Positions 19,301-26,918 of a stretch of 55,884 bases of DNA are shown piece by piece (position 1 is the first letter of the stretch; each line of letters begins with the position of its first letter). The notes below the pieces were generated by a model. The model was not told the DNA's origin. It was given only the letters and a program-made list of their open reading frames with translations, and ran no database searches. The position numbers were made by a program, and so were the translations under genes. The stretch is from positions 5,778-61,661 of the forward strand of contig PANC01000009.1 of assembly GCA_002708315.1 (NCBI GenBank), read 5' to 3'. The stretch is from Lentimicrobiaceae bacterium. GTDB lineage: Bacteria > Bacteroidota > Bacteroidia > Bacteroidales > F082.

Positions 19301-19828
19301 AAAAAAATCAAACCAAATTTTAAATCTCTGGGTCCAAAATATGGTAAGATGATGAAACAGCTTGCTGGAGAAATTACGGCAATTGACCAAGATGGCATTA
19401 AAGATTTGGAATCAAAAGGAACGTATACTATTAAAATAAACGATGAATCATTTGATATAACATTGAATGATGTCGAGATTACCACAGATGATATTCCGGG
19501 ATGGAGTGTTGCTATTGACGGTCAAACAACGGTTGCTCTAGATACTACAGTAACTGATGATCTAAGGGAGGAGGGTCTTGCCAGAGAATTTGTTAACAGA
19601 ATTCAAAATTTAAGGAAAGACCTTGAGTTTGAGGTTACGGATAGAATCACATTAGAGGTTGAATATAATAATAGCACGGATGATGCCCTAAACAATTTTA
19701 GTGATTATATTTGTTCAGAAACACTTGCAGAATTAACACTAACAGATAAATTGGAAAATAGCGATTCTAGGGTTATTGAATTACTCGAAGGAATCTCAGT
19801 AAACCTGGTTATCACCAAACAGAAATAG
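16394..19828 (+). CDS. ileS: Isoleucyl-tRNA synthetase
   Basis: Charges tRNA-Ile with isoleucine and edits mischarged valine. The 1144 aa class I synthetase has its HIGH box as GIHH (57-60) and its KMSKR box at 689-693. The editing domain lies between them, with TTPWTLPSNTALAV near 240. The WVETG-like segment is replaced by DVWFDSGS in the catalytic core. Length and the long C-terminal domain place it with the longer, eukaryote-like IleRS type common in Bacteroidota, which is often less sensitive to mupirocin; that last point is inferred from the class. The dksA-like gene and lspA follow. Confidence 0.97.
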   Translation: MGKKYTEYSQLNLTQLADEVRNDWEKNDIFAKSLANRKDNKPFVFYEGPPSANGVPGIHHVMGRTIKDLFCRYQTLKGRYVERKAGWDTHGLPVEISVEKTLGITKEDIGKKITVEDYNKACRTEVLKYKNLWDDLTKKIGYWVDLENPYITFDNKYIESVWYLLKMLQEKNLLYKGYSIQPYSPAAGTGLSTHEINQPGCYRDVTDTTVVAKFKVLKESASHKIFDDVEGDLFILAWTTTPWTLPSNTALAVGDKIDYVKVATFNPYTGNPATVILAKERMDSYFNPKNANLTFEDYNVGDKKIPFKVLSEYKGFELTGLMYEQLFPWVKPMGKAFEVIPGDFVTTEDGTGIVHVAPTFGADDDRVAKAMGIVPLVLIDKQGERRPMVDFRGCFFKIQDLDPAFVKDYIDLGKYEEYSGRFVKNAYDESLAKDATSLDIDLAVDLKKDNKAFKVEKHVHSYPHCWRTDKPVLYYPLDNWFIKTTALKDRMIELNKTINWKPRATGEGRFGNWLENLVDWNLSRSRYWGVPLPIWVTEDRNEIKTIGSAEELKNEIDKSMQAGFMDKNPMASFEPGDMSSENYLTFDFHRPYVDEIILVSDSGKEMMREPGLIDVWFDSGSMPYAQFHYPFENKEIFENNYPADFIAEGVDQTRGWFFTLHAIASMLFDSVAYKTVVSNGLVLDKNGNKMSKRLGNVVDPFETINLYGPDATRWYMITNSQPWDNLRFDISGIDEVKRKFMGTLFNTYSFFALYANIDGFTFSEDEVPVNERTELDRWILSELHTLIKLVDDAFGNFEPTKAGRAIQYFVTEHLSNWFVRLSRRRFWKGSYSKDKVEAYQTLYTVLETISKLSSPIAPFISDRIFMDLNKASGKDNAASVHLTDFPLADDSLIDKDLEERMELAQKISSMVLALRKKTFLRVRQPLAKIMIPIFSDHLLKQIKAIEDLILSEVNVKSIEYITDDSGILVKKIKPNFKSLGPKYGKMMKQLAGEITAIDQDGIKDLESKGTYTIKINDESFDITLNDVEITTDDIPGWSVAIDGQTTVALDTTVTDDLREEGLAREFVNRIQNLRKDLEFEVTDRITLEVEYNNSTDDALNNFSDYICSETLAELTLTDKLENSDSRVIELLEGISVNLVITKQK

Positions 19829-19895
19829 GCCTTGGTTTTTATTTAAAAAAAGAAAATATTTGTATATTTATACTATCGTAATTAATGAACATAAA

Positions 19896-20318
19896 ATGAC
19901 GGTTATGGAAGGGAATAGTGGAGACAAAAGAAAAACTACGTACAATGATGCTGAGCTTGAAGAGTTCAAAACCATAATACTTAAAAAGCTTGAAAAAGCT
20001 GAAGAAGATTTCAAATTGCTCACAGAAGCATATACTAATGACAGTGAGCACGGAACAAATGATACTTCTCCCACATTTAAGGTGTTGGAGGAAGGTCAGC
20101 AAGTATTATCAAAAGAAGAAAATAGCAGATTAGCTGCGCGCCAAAAGCGCTTCATAACAAATCTTGAAAATGCATTAACCCGTATAGAAAACAAAACATA
20201 TGGTATTTGTCGCGTAACGGGAAAACTTATAAGCAAGGATCGCTTAAAGGCAGTTCCTCACGCAACATTGAGTATTGATGCTAAAAATAAAATGGCTAAG
20301 CCAAAGCCAATAAACTAG
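19896..20318 (+). CDS. DksA/TraR-family protein lacking the zinc-finger cysteines
   Basis: DksA/TraR proteins bind the secondary channel of RNA polymerase. This 140 aa protein has a helical region (about 15-100) and the C-terminal pattern YGICRVTGKLI followed by RLKAVPHATLSI. In classical DksA this site has four zinc-binding Cys; here only one Cys remains. That form is, to my knowledge, usual in Bacteroidota and not a local mutation. The acidic DxxDxA tip is not evident. The start at 19896 (MTVMEG) is preferred over 19860, whose extra residues do not fit the family. It is followed 28 bp later by lspA. Confidence 0.85.
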   Translation: MTVMEGNSGDKRKTTYNDAELEEFKTIILKKLEKAEEDFKLLTEAYTNDSEHGTNDTSPTFKVLEEGQQVLSKEENSRLAARQKRFITNLENALTRIENKTYGICRVTGKLISKDRLKAVPHATLSIDAKNKMAKPKPIN

Positions 20319-20346
20319 TTCAAATTGAACTACTAATTCCTGTAAT

Positions 20347-20961
20347 TTGAAAAAATCTATCATAATTATTCTGCTTGTTCTAATTGCGGATCAGGCTTTA
20401 AAAATATGGGTTAAACTTAGTATGACATTGGGAGAAGAAATTCCCATAGTTGGAAACTGGTTTAGCTTTTACTTTACGGAAAATAACGGGATGGCTTTTG
20501 GATTGCAATTTGGAGGTGAGTTCGGAAAATTATTTTTAAGTGTTTTTAGAATATTAGCGATTATTGCCATTGCCATATACCTTTACATGTTATCCAAAAA
20601 AACTAAACGCACAGGGTTAATGATTTCAATATCCCTGATATTTGCAGGTGCTCTTGGCAATATGATTGACAGCGCTTTTTATGGTATTGTTTTCACACAA
20701 AGTTCTTTCCACTCATTGGGTGTTATTGCCACTGAGGGCCCAGGCTATTCATCATTTCTTCATGGCAGAGTGGTTGACATGCTTTATTTTCCAATAATTA
20801 ATTTTACCCAGGCAAATGGACCTGCATGGCTTCCCTCCTGGATCTATGGGGGTGATGGCCATTTCATTTTTTTCAGGCCAATATTTAACATTGCTGATTC
20901 ATCCATAACAATAGGTGTATTCTGGCTACTTCTATTCGAAAGAAAGCATCTTTCATCATAG
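20347..20961 (+). CDS. lspA: Lipoprotein signal peptidase II, extended form
   Basis: Inner-membrane aspartyl protease that cuts lipoprotein signal peptides before the lipidated Cys. The 204 aa protein is about 40 residues longer than the usual form. The likely catalytic aspartates are D144 in RVVDM and D184 in FNIADS; GNMID (104-108) is the preceding conserved box. Extra loops lie between GNMID and RVVDM and between the two aspartates (about 150-178). Four membrane helices are visible. The start is a TTG at 20347 directly before the KKSIIIILL helix. Its clients here include the several lipoproteins in this window. Confidence 0.93.
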   Translation: MKKSIIIILLVLIADQALKIWVKLSMTLGEEIPIVGNWFSFYFTENNGMAFGLQFGGEFGKLFLSVFRILAIIAIAIYLYMLSKKTKRTGLMISISLIFAGALGNMIDSAFYGIVFTQSSFHSLGVIATEGPGYSSFLHGRVVDMLYFPIINFTQANGPAWLPSWIYGGDGHFIFFRPIFNIADSSITIGVFWLLLFERKHLSS

Positions 20962-20975
20962 ACTAACTTAATTGT

Positions 20976-20983
20976 TATTTTTG
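20976..20983 (+). promoter_or_regulatory. Candidate -7 element for the MFS gene
   Basis: TATTTTTG fits TAnnTTTG and lies 57 bp before the ATG. A TTTC rather than TTTG is found at about the -33 position. Confidence 0.35.
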
Positions 20984-21040
20984 TGTATCTTGAAATGCTT
21001 TTACAGCACTCCATAAACAAAACAGTCAGAATCTATTTTT

Positions 21041-22216
21041 ATGGTCAAACATTATTCTAGTGGGGTTTATCCAACATTAGCAGGGTTTTGCCTAATTGCC
21101 ATTGCCATATGCTTAACACGACTTGCTTACACACCAATAGTTCCATCCATAATTGATAGCCACTGGGTTACAAAACCAGGTGCTGGATATCTAGGGGCAT
21201 TTAATATGCTTGGTTACATGGTTGGATGTATTTTAACAGTATTAGTTGCTAGGATTACTGGAGCCCGACTAATGATGCGACTATCATTAATAATGGCAGT
21301 AATTGGCTTATTAATGTGTTCATGGGATTTAGGTTTTATATGGTTAGCTGTGGGTCGTTTTATTGCTGGTTTTGCGGGCGCTGCGCTCATTATACACACA
21401 CCACCCCTCGTATTGAAAAATATCAATCCAGAAAAAAAAGCTGTTACCTTGGGTATAGTATTTAGCGGTGCAGGATTTACGATAGTTGCGGTAAGTTTTC
21501 TATTGCCGCAATTTATAACTAATGGACCTAAAAATGGGTGGTTATTTGAGGCAGCAATAACTGCAGTTTTTGCTATAATTTCATGGAATTTGGTTTCTAG
21601 AGCACCTATTCATGCTAACAAGAATACTTATATAAAGGAACCACTTAAACGAACATCTAAACTGTTATTAATTCTGATTGCTATATCTTATTTTTTAGCA
21701 GCTGTGGGTATAGTGCCTCATTCTTTATTTCTTTCGGATTATGTGCATCGTGATTTGGGATATAGCATAAGTGATAGTAGCATGTTATTTTCTGCCCTTG
21801 GTTTAGGCTCTGCCATTGGGCCCGTTATTTCTGGCATGTTGGCAAAAAAATTTGACACTAGCATGAGTTTATTTTTTGCCTATTTGACAGGTGTACTTGC
21901 GGTTTTAATTATTCTTGTGTTTGATGAAATTGAATTGGTAGCTCTTTCAGCATTTTTAGCGGGGATATTTTTGATATCTGTTGTCTCACTTACCTCATTG
22001 AGAGTTCTTGAAATAGTAGGATTAGAAATGCATGATCACTATTGGGGCATTCTAACACTTATACTTGCTTCGGGATGGGCAATTGGAAGTTATAGTATGT
22101 CTGGATTATTATCTTTAAACTTTCAGTATATTAATCTTTTTATGACTGGTCAGGCAGTTCTTGCAATGGCTTTAGGAATATATTTATTTTCCTGGTGGCG
22201 TTCTAAACATATTTGA
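21041..22216 (+). CDS. MFS transporter, YbfB/YjiJ-like
   Basis: A 391 aa integral membrane protein with about twelve transmembrane helices and no signal peptide. The first helix and loop (CLIAIAICLTRLAYTPIVP) and the following GYLGAFNMLGYMVG segment match the YbfB/YjiJ branch of the major facilitator superfamily. The substrate is not known for this branch. It stands alone, converging on the DUF5777 gene. Confidence 0.82.
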   Translation: MVKHYSSGVYPTLAGFCLIAIAICLTRLAYTPIVPSIIDSHWVTKPGAGYLGAFNMLGYMVGCILTVLVARITGARLMMRLSLIMAVIGLLMCSWDLGFIWLAVGRFIAGFAGAALIIHTPPLVLKNINPEKKAVTLGIVFSGAGFTIVAVSFLLPQFITNGPKNGWLFEAAITAVFAIISWNLVSRAPIHANKNTYIKEPLKRTSKLLLILIAISYFLAAVGIVPHSLFLSDYVHRDLGYSISDSSMLFSALGLGSAIGPVISGMLAKKFDTSMSLFFAYLTGVLAVLIILVFDEIELVALSAFLAGIFLISVVSLTSLRVLEIVGLEMHDHYWGILTLILASGWAIGSYSMSGLLSLNFQYINLFMTGQAVLAMALGIYLFSWWRSKHI

Positions 22217-22318
22217 CGATCCACTTATTTTGGCTTTGGAGTCAAACATTTTCATTGAAATGGCTTTAAATTATCGTCTGACTGCAAATAATATTAACTA
22301 CAATCAGCTGATATTCTC

Positions 22319-23236
22319 CTAAAGATTTGTTTTTTCTCGAAACTCTTTTGGTTTTTTTAAAACAAAAGTTCTAGATATATTAAATCCAAAATGAATATCA
22401 CCATTTAGCCAATTACCTGTTGTTTCAGGAATAAATTGTTGCTCTGTAATACCTCTGGAATTGGAAAAGAAAAGTTGAAAAACATGCCCCCCAGTTTCAA
22501 TATCAAATCCAATTGTGAGCGAATTATCATAATTCTTGGCTGTTTCTTGAGATATTATGTAGTAATATTCTAGGTTTAAACTAATTCTTTTTGATAGTTT
22601 AAACCTGCCTCCCACTCCAAGTGCCCAAACATCATTATCATCCTTAGATGTTTCAACAAAATTACGATGGATATATGTTGGTGTTAATTGAATGGAAACA
22701 GAGCTGCTGAATTTTCGTGCTATTAAAATCTGATTTGTATATGTTAATCTACTAGAAAAATAGTTGGTTCGTGTGGTATCTTGCCATTTCAGAGTGTTTA
22801 TTCCCAAATCTCCAAAATAGCTGATGGAGAATGGCATGGTTACCTTTCCCTTACTTTGTCTAATAACTTTAATTTTTAGGGATCCATCATACAATTTTTC
22901 AAAAGATGATCTTCCTAATCCAATTGTAATCCAATCGGTAATGCCATATTGAAATCCAAGGCGAGTGTTTGCTTGATCTAGTCCAAAAAAATCATAAATT
23001 CCGGTATTTAGTCTGCCAAAATGATGCTGAATATCAAAAATTAAATTTCCATTCGCAGGATTTTCAACAGATTGCCCCAAAGATATTCTTGTTGTTTTAA
23101 AGGTTGCATAAGCATATTCTGTGGATGGTTCATCACTTTCAAAAAGATCCATAAGGTCATCCTGAGAAAATGACTGTTTAGGAGTAAGACTTAAGGAAAT
23201 TAAAATGGCTAGTAATGAGTATATATTATGTTTCAT
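22319..23236 (-). CDS. DUF5777-family outer-membrane beta-barrel protein
   Basis: Residues 1-24 are a signal peptide ending SFSQ. The mature part alternates polar and hydrophobic residues in many short strands, as in a beta-barrel. It carries the family pattern: HHFGRLN, YDFFGLDQAN, GLGRSSFEK, TLKW, GFDIETGGHVFQLFFSNS, and a terminal strand in HFGFNISRTFVL. Function is unknown. It is the last gene of a minus-strand cluster (cytochrome, OB-fold, YceI, DUF5777) and begins 22 bp after the YceI stop. The family suggests an outer-membrane partner for the periplasmic proteins encoded before it. Confidence 0.83.
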   Translation of the reverse strand: MKHNIYSLLAILISLSLTPKQSFSQDDLMDLFESDEPSTEYAYATFKTTRISLGQSVENPANGNLIFDIQHHFGRLNTGIYDFFGLDQANTRLGFQYGITDWITIGLGRSSFEKLYDGSLKIKVIRQSKGKVTMPFSISYFGDLGINTLKWQDTTRTNYFSSRLTYTNQILIARKFSSSVSIQLTPTYIHRNFVETSKDDNDVWALGVGGRFKLSKRISLNLEYYYIISQETAKNYDNSLTIGFDIETGGHVFQLFFSNSRGITEQQFIPETTGNWLNGDIHFGFNISRTFVLKKPKEFREKTNL

Positions 23237-23258
23237 ATCTATATTTATGATGCTAATA

Positions 23259-23816
23259 TTAATTTGTTGGCCGTGGTTTTAAATCCACATCAACAGATAT
23301 CTCTATGTCTTCAGCAATCTTTCCCGTTACAGCACCGGGAATACTAATATCGTAATCGGCAAGTTTCACAAAAAATGTAGCGCTTCCTATAATTCCACCT
23401 TCTTTTACCTCAAAGGTGCCAATTTCTTTTACTTTGTTTTTTATACCATGAATGGTTAAGTCCCCTTCAATAATTGCATCGTACGTGCCTAGCGCACTAA
23501 AATCAACATCGTTTAAGTTAGCTACTAACCCTTGGAAAGTAGCATTGGGAAATTTGTCACTTTCAACATAGTTTTCATTGAAGTGCTCTTGCATTAGAGC
23601 TTTTTCAAAGCTAAAAGACTTCATTAATACTTTGAATACAAACTGTCCTGTAGTTATATTGATGGCAGAATTAACTTGTGTATTGTAAGCTTCGATCTTC
23701 TCAAGTGATCCATCGGAATAGAACGAGACCTTACCATTTTTTGTAATGAACATTTGAGCATTACCTGTTAGGAAAATAGCATTAATTAATATTAGCGTTA
23801 TGACAATTTTTTTCAT
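23259..23816 (-). CDS. YceI-family periplasmic lipid-binding-like protein
   Basis: YceI proteins form lipocalin-like barrels that bind isoprenoids or other amphiphiles in the periplasm. With the start at 23816 the protein is 185 aa and begins with a clean signal peptide (ends GNAQ). The YceI features follow: an NFxS-like mid segment, FPNATFQG, then GDLTIHGIKNKV near 120 and a C-terminal VDVDLKPRP strand. The 23855 start would add 13 residues and overlap the upstream OB-fold gene. The gap to that gene is 10 bp, so co-transcription is very likely. Confidence 0.87.
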   Translation of the reverse strand: MKKIVITLILINAIFLTGNAQMFITKNGKVSFYSDGSLEKIEAYNTQVNSAINITTGQFVFKVLMKSFSFEKALMQEHFNENYVESDKFPNATFQGLVANLNDVDFSALGTYDAIIEGDLTIHGIKNKVKEIGTFEVKEGGIIGSATFFVKLADYDISIPGAVTGKIAEDIEISVDVDLKPRPTN

Positions 23817-23826
23817 ATTAGAAGTA

Positions 23827-24264
23827 TTAGCGGTTAATAAGTGAGCACTGTTCAATAATTACATCCGTTTCATTGTAACCAGTACAATAGCCTTTTATGG
23901 TAATTTCTTCTTTATTATTAATTTCCTTTGATTGCATGTAATATTTTGGCAATAAGGAGCATCTTATTCCTTCATCTCCAAACATACCAGACTCGTATGC
24001 AAATACAATAATTGAACAAGTATCCATATCTTCTACATAGGTTGGTATACCCGTAATTTCCAACACCTTGCCAGTGTATGTAATATCTGCAGATTCAGCC
24101 CCATTTGAAAAGTGATAATAACAATCCTTTGCTTGTAGCTCATAATCGGCTTTCGCCTTTTCATAGTTTCTGTGAGGTTTATTATAGACAAAAATCCATA
24201 CGTAAGCTATTACGCACATTGCAACAAACCCTGCCAAAATAAATACTTTTATCCAATTCTTCAT
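23827..24264 (-). CDS. Membrane-anchored OB-fold protein (tRNA_anti-like)
   Basis: A 145 aa protein with one N-terminal transmembrane helix (about 5-27) and a periplasmic remainder. Residues ~55-145 alternate strands in the manner of the OB-fold proteins annotated as tRNA_anti-like: ADITYTGKVLEITGI near 60, IRCSLLP near 100, EITIKGYCTGY near 120, and a final IIEQCSLI strand. There is no sign of nucleic-acid binding, and a periplasmic location argues against it. It sits 9 bp after the cytochrome gene and 10 bp before yceI, so it belongs to the same transcript. Its role is unknown. Confidence 0.7.
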   Translation of the reverse strand: MKNWIKVFILAGFVAMCVIAYVWIFVYNKPHRNYEKAKADYELQAKDCYYHFSNGAESADITYTGKVLEITGIPTYVEDMDTCSIIVFAYESGMFGDEGIRCSLLPKYYMQSKEINNKEEITIKGYCTGYNETDVIIEQCSLINR

Positions 24265-24273
24265 GATATTTTG

Positions 24274-24645
24274 TTAGTTGTTAGGAGTACCTTCTGCTAT
24301 CCACGTATCAAGCTTTTTTATTGTACAATCACCTAACTTATTCCCATTTTTAGGCATTGGTGACCATCCTGATTCATGCTTAATTGAGCCCATCAGGCCA
24401 CCATTATTAGCAGAAGCTACTATTTCAGAATAATTTGATAATCTAATGTTTGCAGATGGCGCAGAACCACTATGGCATCCTGTACAGTTTGTATTTATTA
24501 TTGGCATTATATCATTTCCGAAGGTTACATTTGTTGTGTCACAGTCAGGAATGACTGGATAAAGATCTTCTGCATTATCATAGTAGCAGGAGGTCATTAC
24601 TATCACAAGGAAAACGGATAATAATAGTTTTATTTTTTTAGTCAT
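24274..24645 (-). CDS. Single-haem c-type cytochrome lipoprotein
   Basis: A 123 aa protein with lipobox MTSC (lipidated C20), so it should be anchored in a membrane facing the periplasm or outside. The haem-binding motif CTGCH is at 54-58. The likely distal ligand is M97 in SPMPKNG, followed by the usual TIKKLDTWIAEG helix. The ATG at 24645 is chosen over 24657 because it begins the basic-hydrophobic signal directly. That ATG overlaps the stop of an upstream cytochrome remnant. It leads the OB-fold/YceI/DUF5777 genes. Confidence 0.85.
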   Translation of the reverse strand: MTKKIKLLLSVFLVIVMTSCYYDNAEDLYPVIPDCDTTNVTFGNDIMPIINTNCTGCHSGSAPSANIRLSNYSEIVASANNGGLMGSIKHESGWSPMPKNGNKLGDCTIKKLDTWIAEGTPNN

Positions 24646-24823
24646 TTGGTGCTCCATTTTGAATCCATATTTCTATTTGACGCATTTTGCAGTCACTGAA
24701 CTTATCTCCATTTTTAGGCATCGGACTAAAAAAATGCAGAAAGCACATTGTATCTACAAATATATTACAATGATTTTTGAATAACTCATTTCCGATTTGA
24801 ATAAATTTTGGGTAAAATTGATG
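24638..24823 (-). pseudogene. Remnant of a second haem-c cytochrome gene
   Basis: The minus frame ending in TAA at 24640-24638 is open back to a TAG at 24826-24824. Its C-terminal part reads FSPMPKNGDKF, then KMRQIEIWIQNGAPND. This closely parallels the intact cytochrome downstream (WSPMPKNGNKL, IKKLDTWIAEGTPNN). The haem motif is gone: where CTGCH and about 35 following residues should be there is only a short stretch with isolated Cys. No signal peptide or start remains. The stop overlaps the next gene's ATG as ATGACTAA. It reads as a paralogue decayed by internal deletion and loss of its 5' end. Confidence 0.75.
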
Positions 24824-24830
24824 CTATCCC

Positions 24831-24838
24831 CAAAAGTA
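24831..24838 (-). promoter_or_regulatory. Candidate -7 element of the cytochrome/YceI operon
   Basis: The minus strand reads TACTTTTG. Transcription would start at about 24824, so the cytochrome remnant would be a leader of about 180 nt. No exact -33 TTTG is visible. Confidence 0.4.
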
Positions 24839-24919
24839 ATAAAATAGTTTAAACTACTTTAGTTTTAAAACATTGCATTGAACAAAAGTTAGATGGTACA
24901 ACATATGATAAACTAGGCA

Positions 24920-25702
24920 TTAATTCTCCAGTAGACCAGAAATTAAGCCTTTGATATCAATAATTCCAAACATATCAGCTGATGTTATCAGGATAACACA
25001 AACAATAACCCATTTTACAAATTCAACTCCCCTTGAAACAGCTAACCTAGATGCAACCAAAGCTCCTATTACTGCTCCTATTGCTAGGATTAGACCATAC
25101 TTCCAATTAACTTGATTATACCACAGGAAAACAAGAAGTGTAAATGGAGCATAAGCTAGCACCACAAATACTTTTATCGCGTTTGCTTTCACAAGATCGA
25201 AACCCGCTAATCCAACAATACCGGCAAGTAAAAAATAACCTACACCCATATGAATAAAGCCACCATAAATACCAATGAAGAAGAAAGTTAAATAAGTTGA
25301 CCATGTCAATGGCTTTTCGGTAATGTTTTTTCTTCCATAAATAAATTTGTGAGGTTTGTAGAAAATAAAAAACAACATAATAAGCATAATAACTCCAATG
25401 GCAATTTCAAATACATCTTCATTTATATCAACGGCAAACCATGCCCCTAATAATGAACCTAATATGGCAGGTATTGAAAGTAGAATGGCCTTTTTTGTTT
25501 CTAGTACTTTTTGCTGTTTGAAGCTTGTTGTTGCTACTAGTGTTTGTATTGTGATTGCTATCCTGTTTGTACCATTTGCAAGTGGTGCAGGCAGACCTAG
25601 CATCATTAATACGGATAAGGAAATAATACTTCCTCCGCCTGCCAGGGTATTTATGAAACCAACAAGAACCCCTGCTGAAATAAGTGCTATTGTTTCTACC
25701 AA
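24920..25702 (-). CDS. TauE/SafE-family permease
   Basis: A 260 aa membrane protein with seven to eight hydrophobic helices. The N-terminal repeat has GFINTLAGGGS (about 15-25) and PAPLANGTNRIA, which mark the TauE/SafE (DUF81) family of sulfite or organosulfonate exporters. The second repeat has GGFIHMGVGYFLLAG near 145. The substrate is not decided by sequence. It starts 24 bp after thiL and is probably on the thiL transcript. Confidence 0.88.
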   Translation of the reverse strand: MVETIALISAGVLVGFINTLAGGGSIISLSVLMMLGLPAPLANGTNRIAITIQTLVATTSFKQQKVLETKKAILLSIPAILGSLLGAWFAVDINEDVFEIAIGVIMLIMLFFIFYKPHKFIYGRKNITEKPLTWSTYLTFFFIGIYGGFIHMGVGYFLLAGIVGLAGFDLVKANAIKVFVVLAYAPFTLLVFLWYNQVNWKYGLILAIGAVIGALVASRLAVSRGVEFVKWVIVCVILITSADMFGIIDIKGLISGLLEN

Positions 25703-25726
25703 AACAATTGCTTTTTGCTTGAAATA

Positions 25727-26794
25727 TTACTTAATATTTTCATGAACTTTTCTTTTTAAAGCATCCCATCCCTGGGCCTTTAATTCAACGGATGTATTAT
25801 CACTAGTTATAAGTCTCTCGCCCTCGTTTACATCTGTCATATAACCAATCACAGAAATTTCTTCTATCTCTTTTATTTTATCAAAATTACTTTGATCAAT
25901 TGTAAAAAGTAATTCATAATCTTCACCCCCATTTAATGCTGCGACAGTGGGCACAATATTAAATTCTTTGGCCATATCAAATGCAGTTTGGTCAATGGGA
26001 ATTTTCTCTTCAGAAATTACACAACCTGTGTTAGATGATTTACATAAATGCATAACATCAGAAGCTAGACCATCACTAATATCTATCATTGAAGTTGGGA
26101 GAATTTCATTTTTCTGGAGAGTTTCAACAATTGATGTTCGTGCTTCTGGTTTTAACTGTCTTTGAAGAAGGTAATCATGCTGACTAAGATCAGGTTGCAA
26201 ATTTGGATTTGCCTCAAATGCTTTTTTTTCACGCTCAAGAATAAGCAAGCCCATATAAGCAGCACCCAGATCGCCAGAAACGCAAATAAGATCGTTTGGT
26301 TTAGCACCATCACGATAAACAATATTTTTTGTGTTTACTTCACCAATTACAGTTGCTGATATTGTAAGCCCGGAAGCACTTGCAGTTGTATCGCCACCTA
26401 TCAAGTCTACATCATAAACTTCACAAGCTTTTTTTATCCCATCGTAAATCTCTTCCATTGCTTCCACAGAAAATTTAGCTCCTATACCAATTCCAACCAT
26501 AAGTTGAGTTGGACGGCCGTTCATGGCACTAATATCGGAGAAGTTTACGACAGCGGATTTGTAACCTAAATGCTTCAATGGTGTGTACATGAGATCAAAA
26601 TGAACACCCTCAAGAAGCAAGTCTTTTGATAGTAGCGTGAGTAAATTTTTATTTGGTTTTATTACCGCAGCATCATCACCAATCCCTTTTATTGTGGATT
26701 TAGATTTAATTTCTATGCTGGCGGTTAGTTTCTCTATAAGACCAAATTCGCCCAAATCCGCAAGGGGCGTTAATTTAGTATTTGAATCATCCAT
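25727..26794 (-). CDS. thiL: Thiamine-monophosphate kinase
   Basis: Phosphorylates thiamine monophosphate to thiamine pyrophosphate, the last step of cofactor synthesis. The 355 aa length is near normal. Motifs are GIGDDAAV near 38, DLIGGDTTAS near 139, DISDGLASD near 240 and GGEDYELLF near 290, all in the PurM-like ATPase fold. No TPP riboswitch is seen upstream. It is divergent from pgi across 124 bp and followed by a TauE/SafE permease. Confidence 0.95.
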   Translation of the reverse strand: MDDSNTKLTPLADLGEFGLIEKLTASIEIKSKSTIKGIGDDAAVIKPNKNLLTLLSKDLLLEGVHFDLMYTPLKHLGYKSAVVNFSDISAMNGRPTQLMVGIGIGAKFSVEAMEEIYDGIKKACEVYDVDLIGGDTTASASGLTISATVIGEVNTKNIVYRDGAKPNDLICVSGDLGAAYMGLLILEREKKAFEANPNLQPDLSQHDYLLQRQLKPEARTSIVETLQKNEILPTSMIDISDGLASDVMHLCKSSNTGCVISEEKIPIDQTAFDMAKEFNIVPTVAALNGGEDYELLFTIDQSNFDKIKEIEEISVIGYMTDVNEGERLITSDNTSVELKAQGWDALKRKVHENIK

Positions 26795-26811
26795 AAATGC
26801 AAATTTTATTA

Positions 26812-26839
26812 CAAAAGTAACTCAATTTTTTTACTCAAA
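26812..26839 (-). promoter_or_regulatory. Promoter of thiL
   Basis: On the minus strand TTTG (26839-26836) and TACTTTTG (26819-26812) are separated by 16 bp, close to the Bacteroidota -33/-7 arrangement. The -7 box is 17 bp before the start codon. Confidence 0.55.
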
Positions 26840-26918
26840 AATTAGCAATGAATGGTGAAAGATAATTGAAAAATGTATAGTTTCACAGCTTGGTTTAATA
26901 TGTGAAAAAACATTTTTA

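Noticed and set aside
26795-26918. TPP riboswitch before thiL
   Set aside because: The 124-bp region is too small after allowing for the promoter, and no TPP motif core such as CTGAGA is present.
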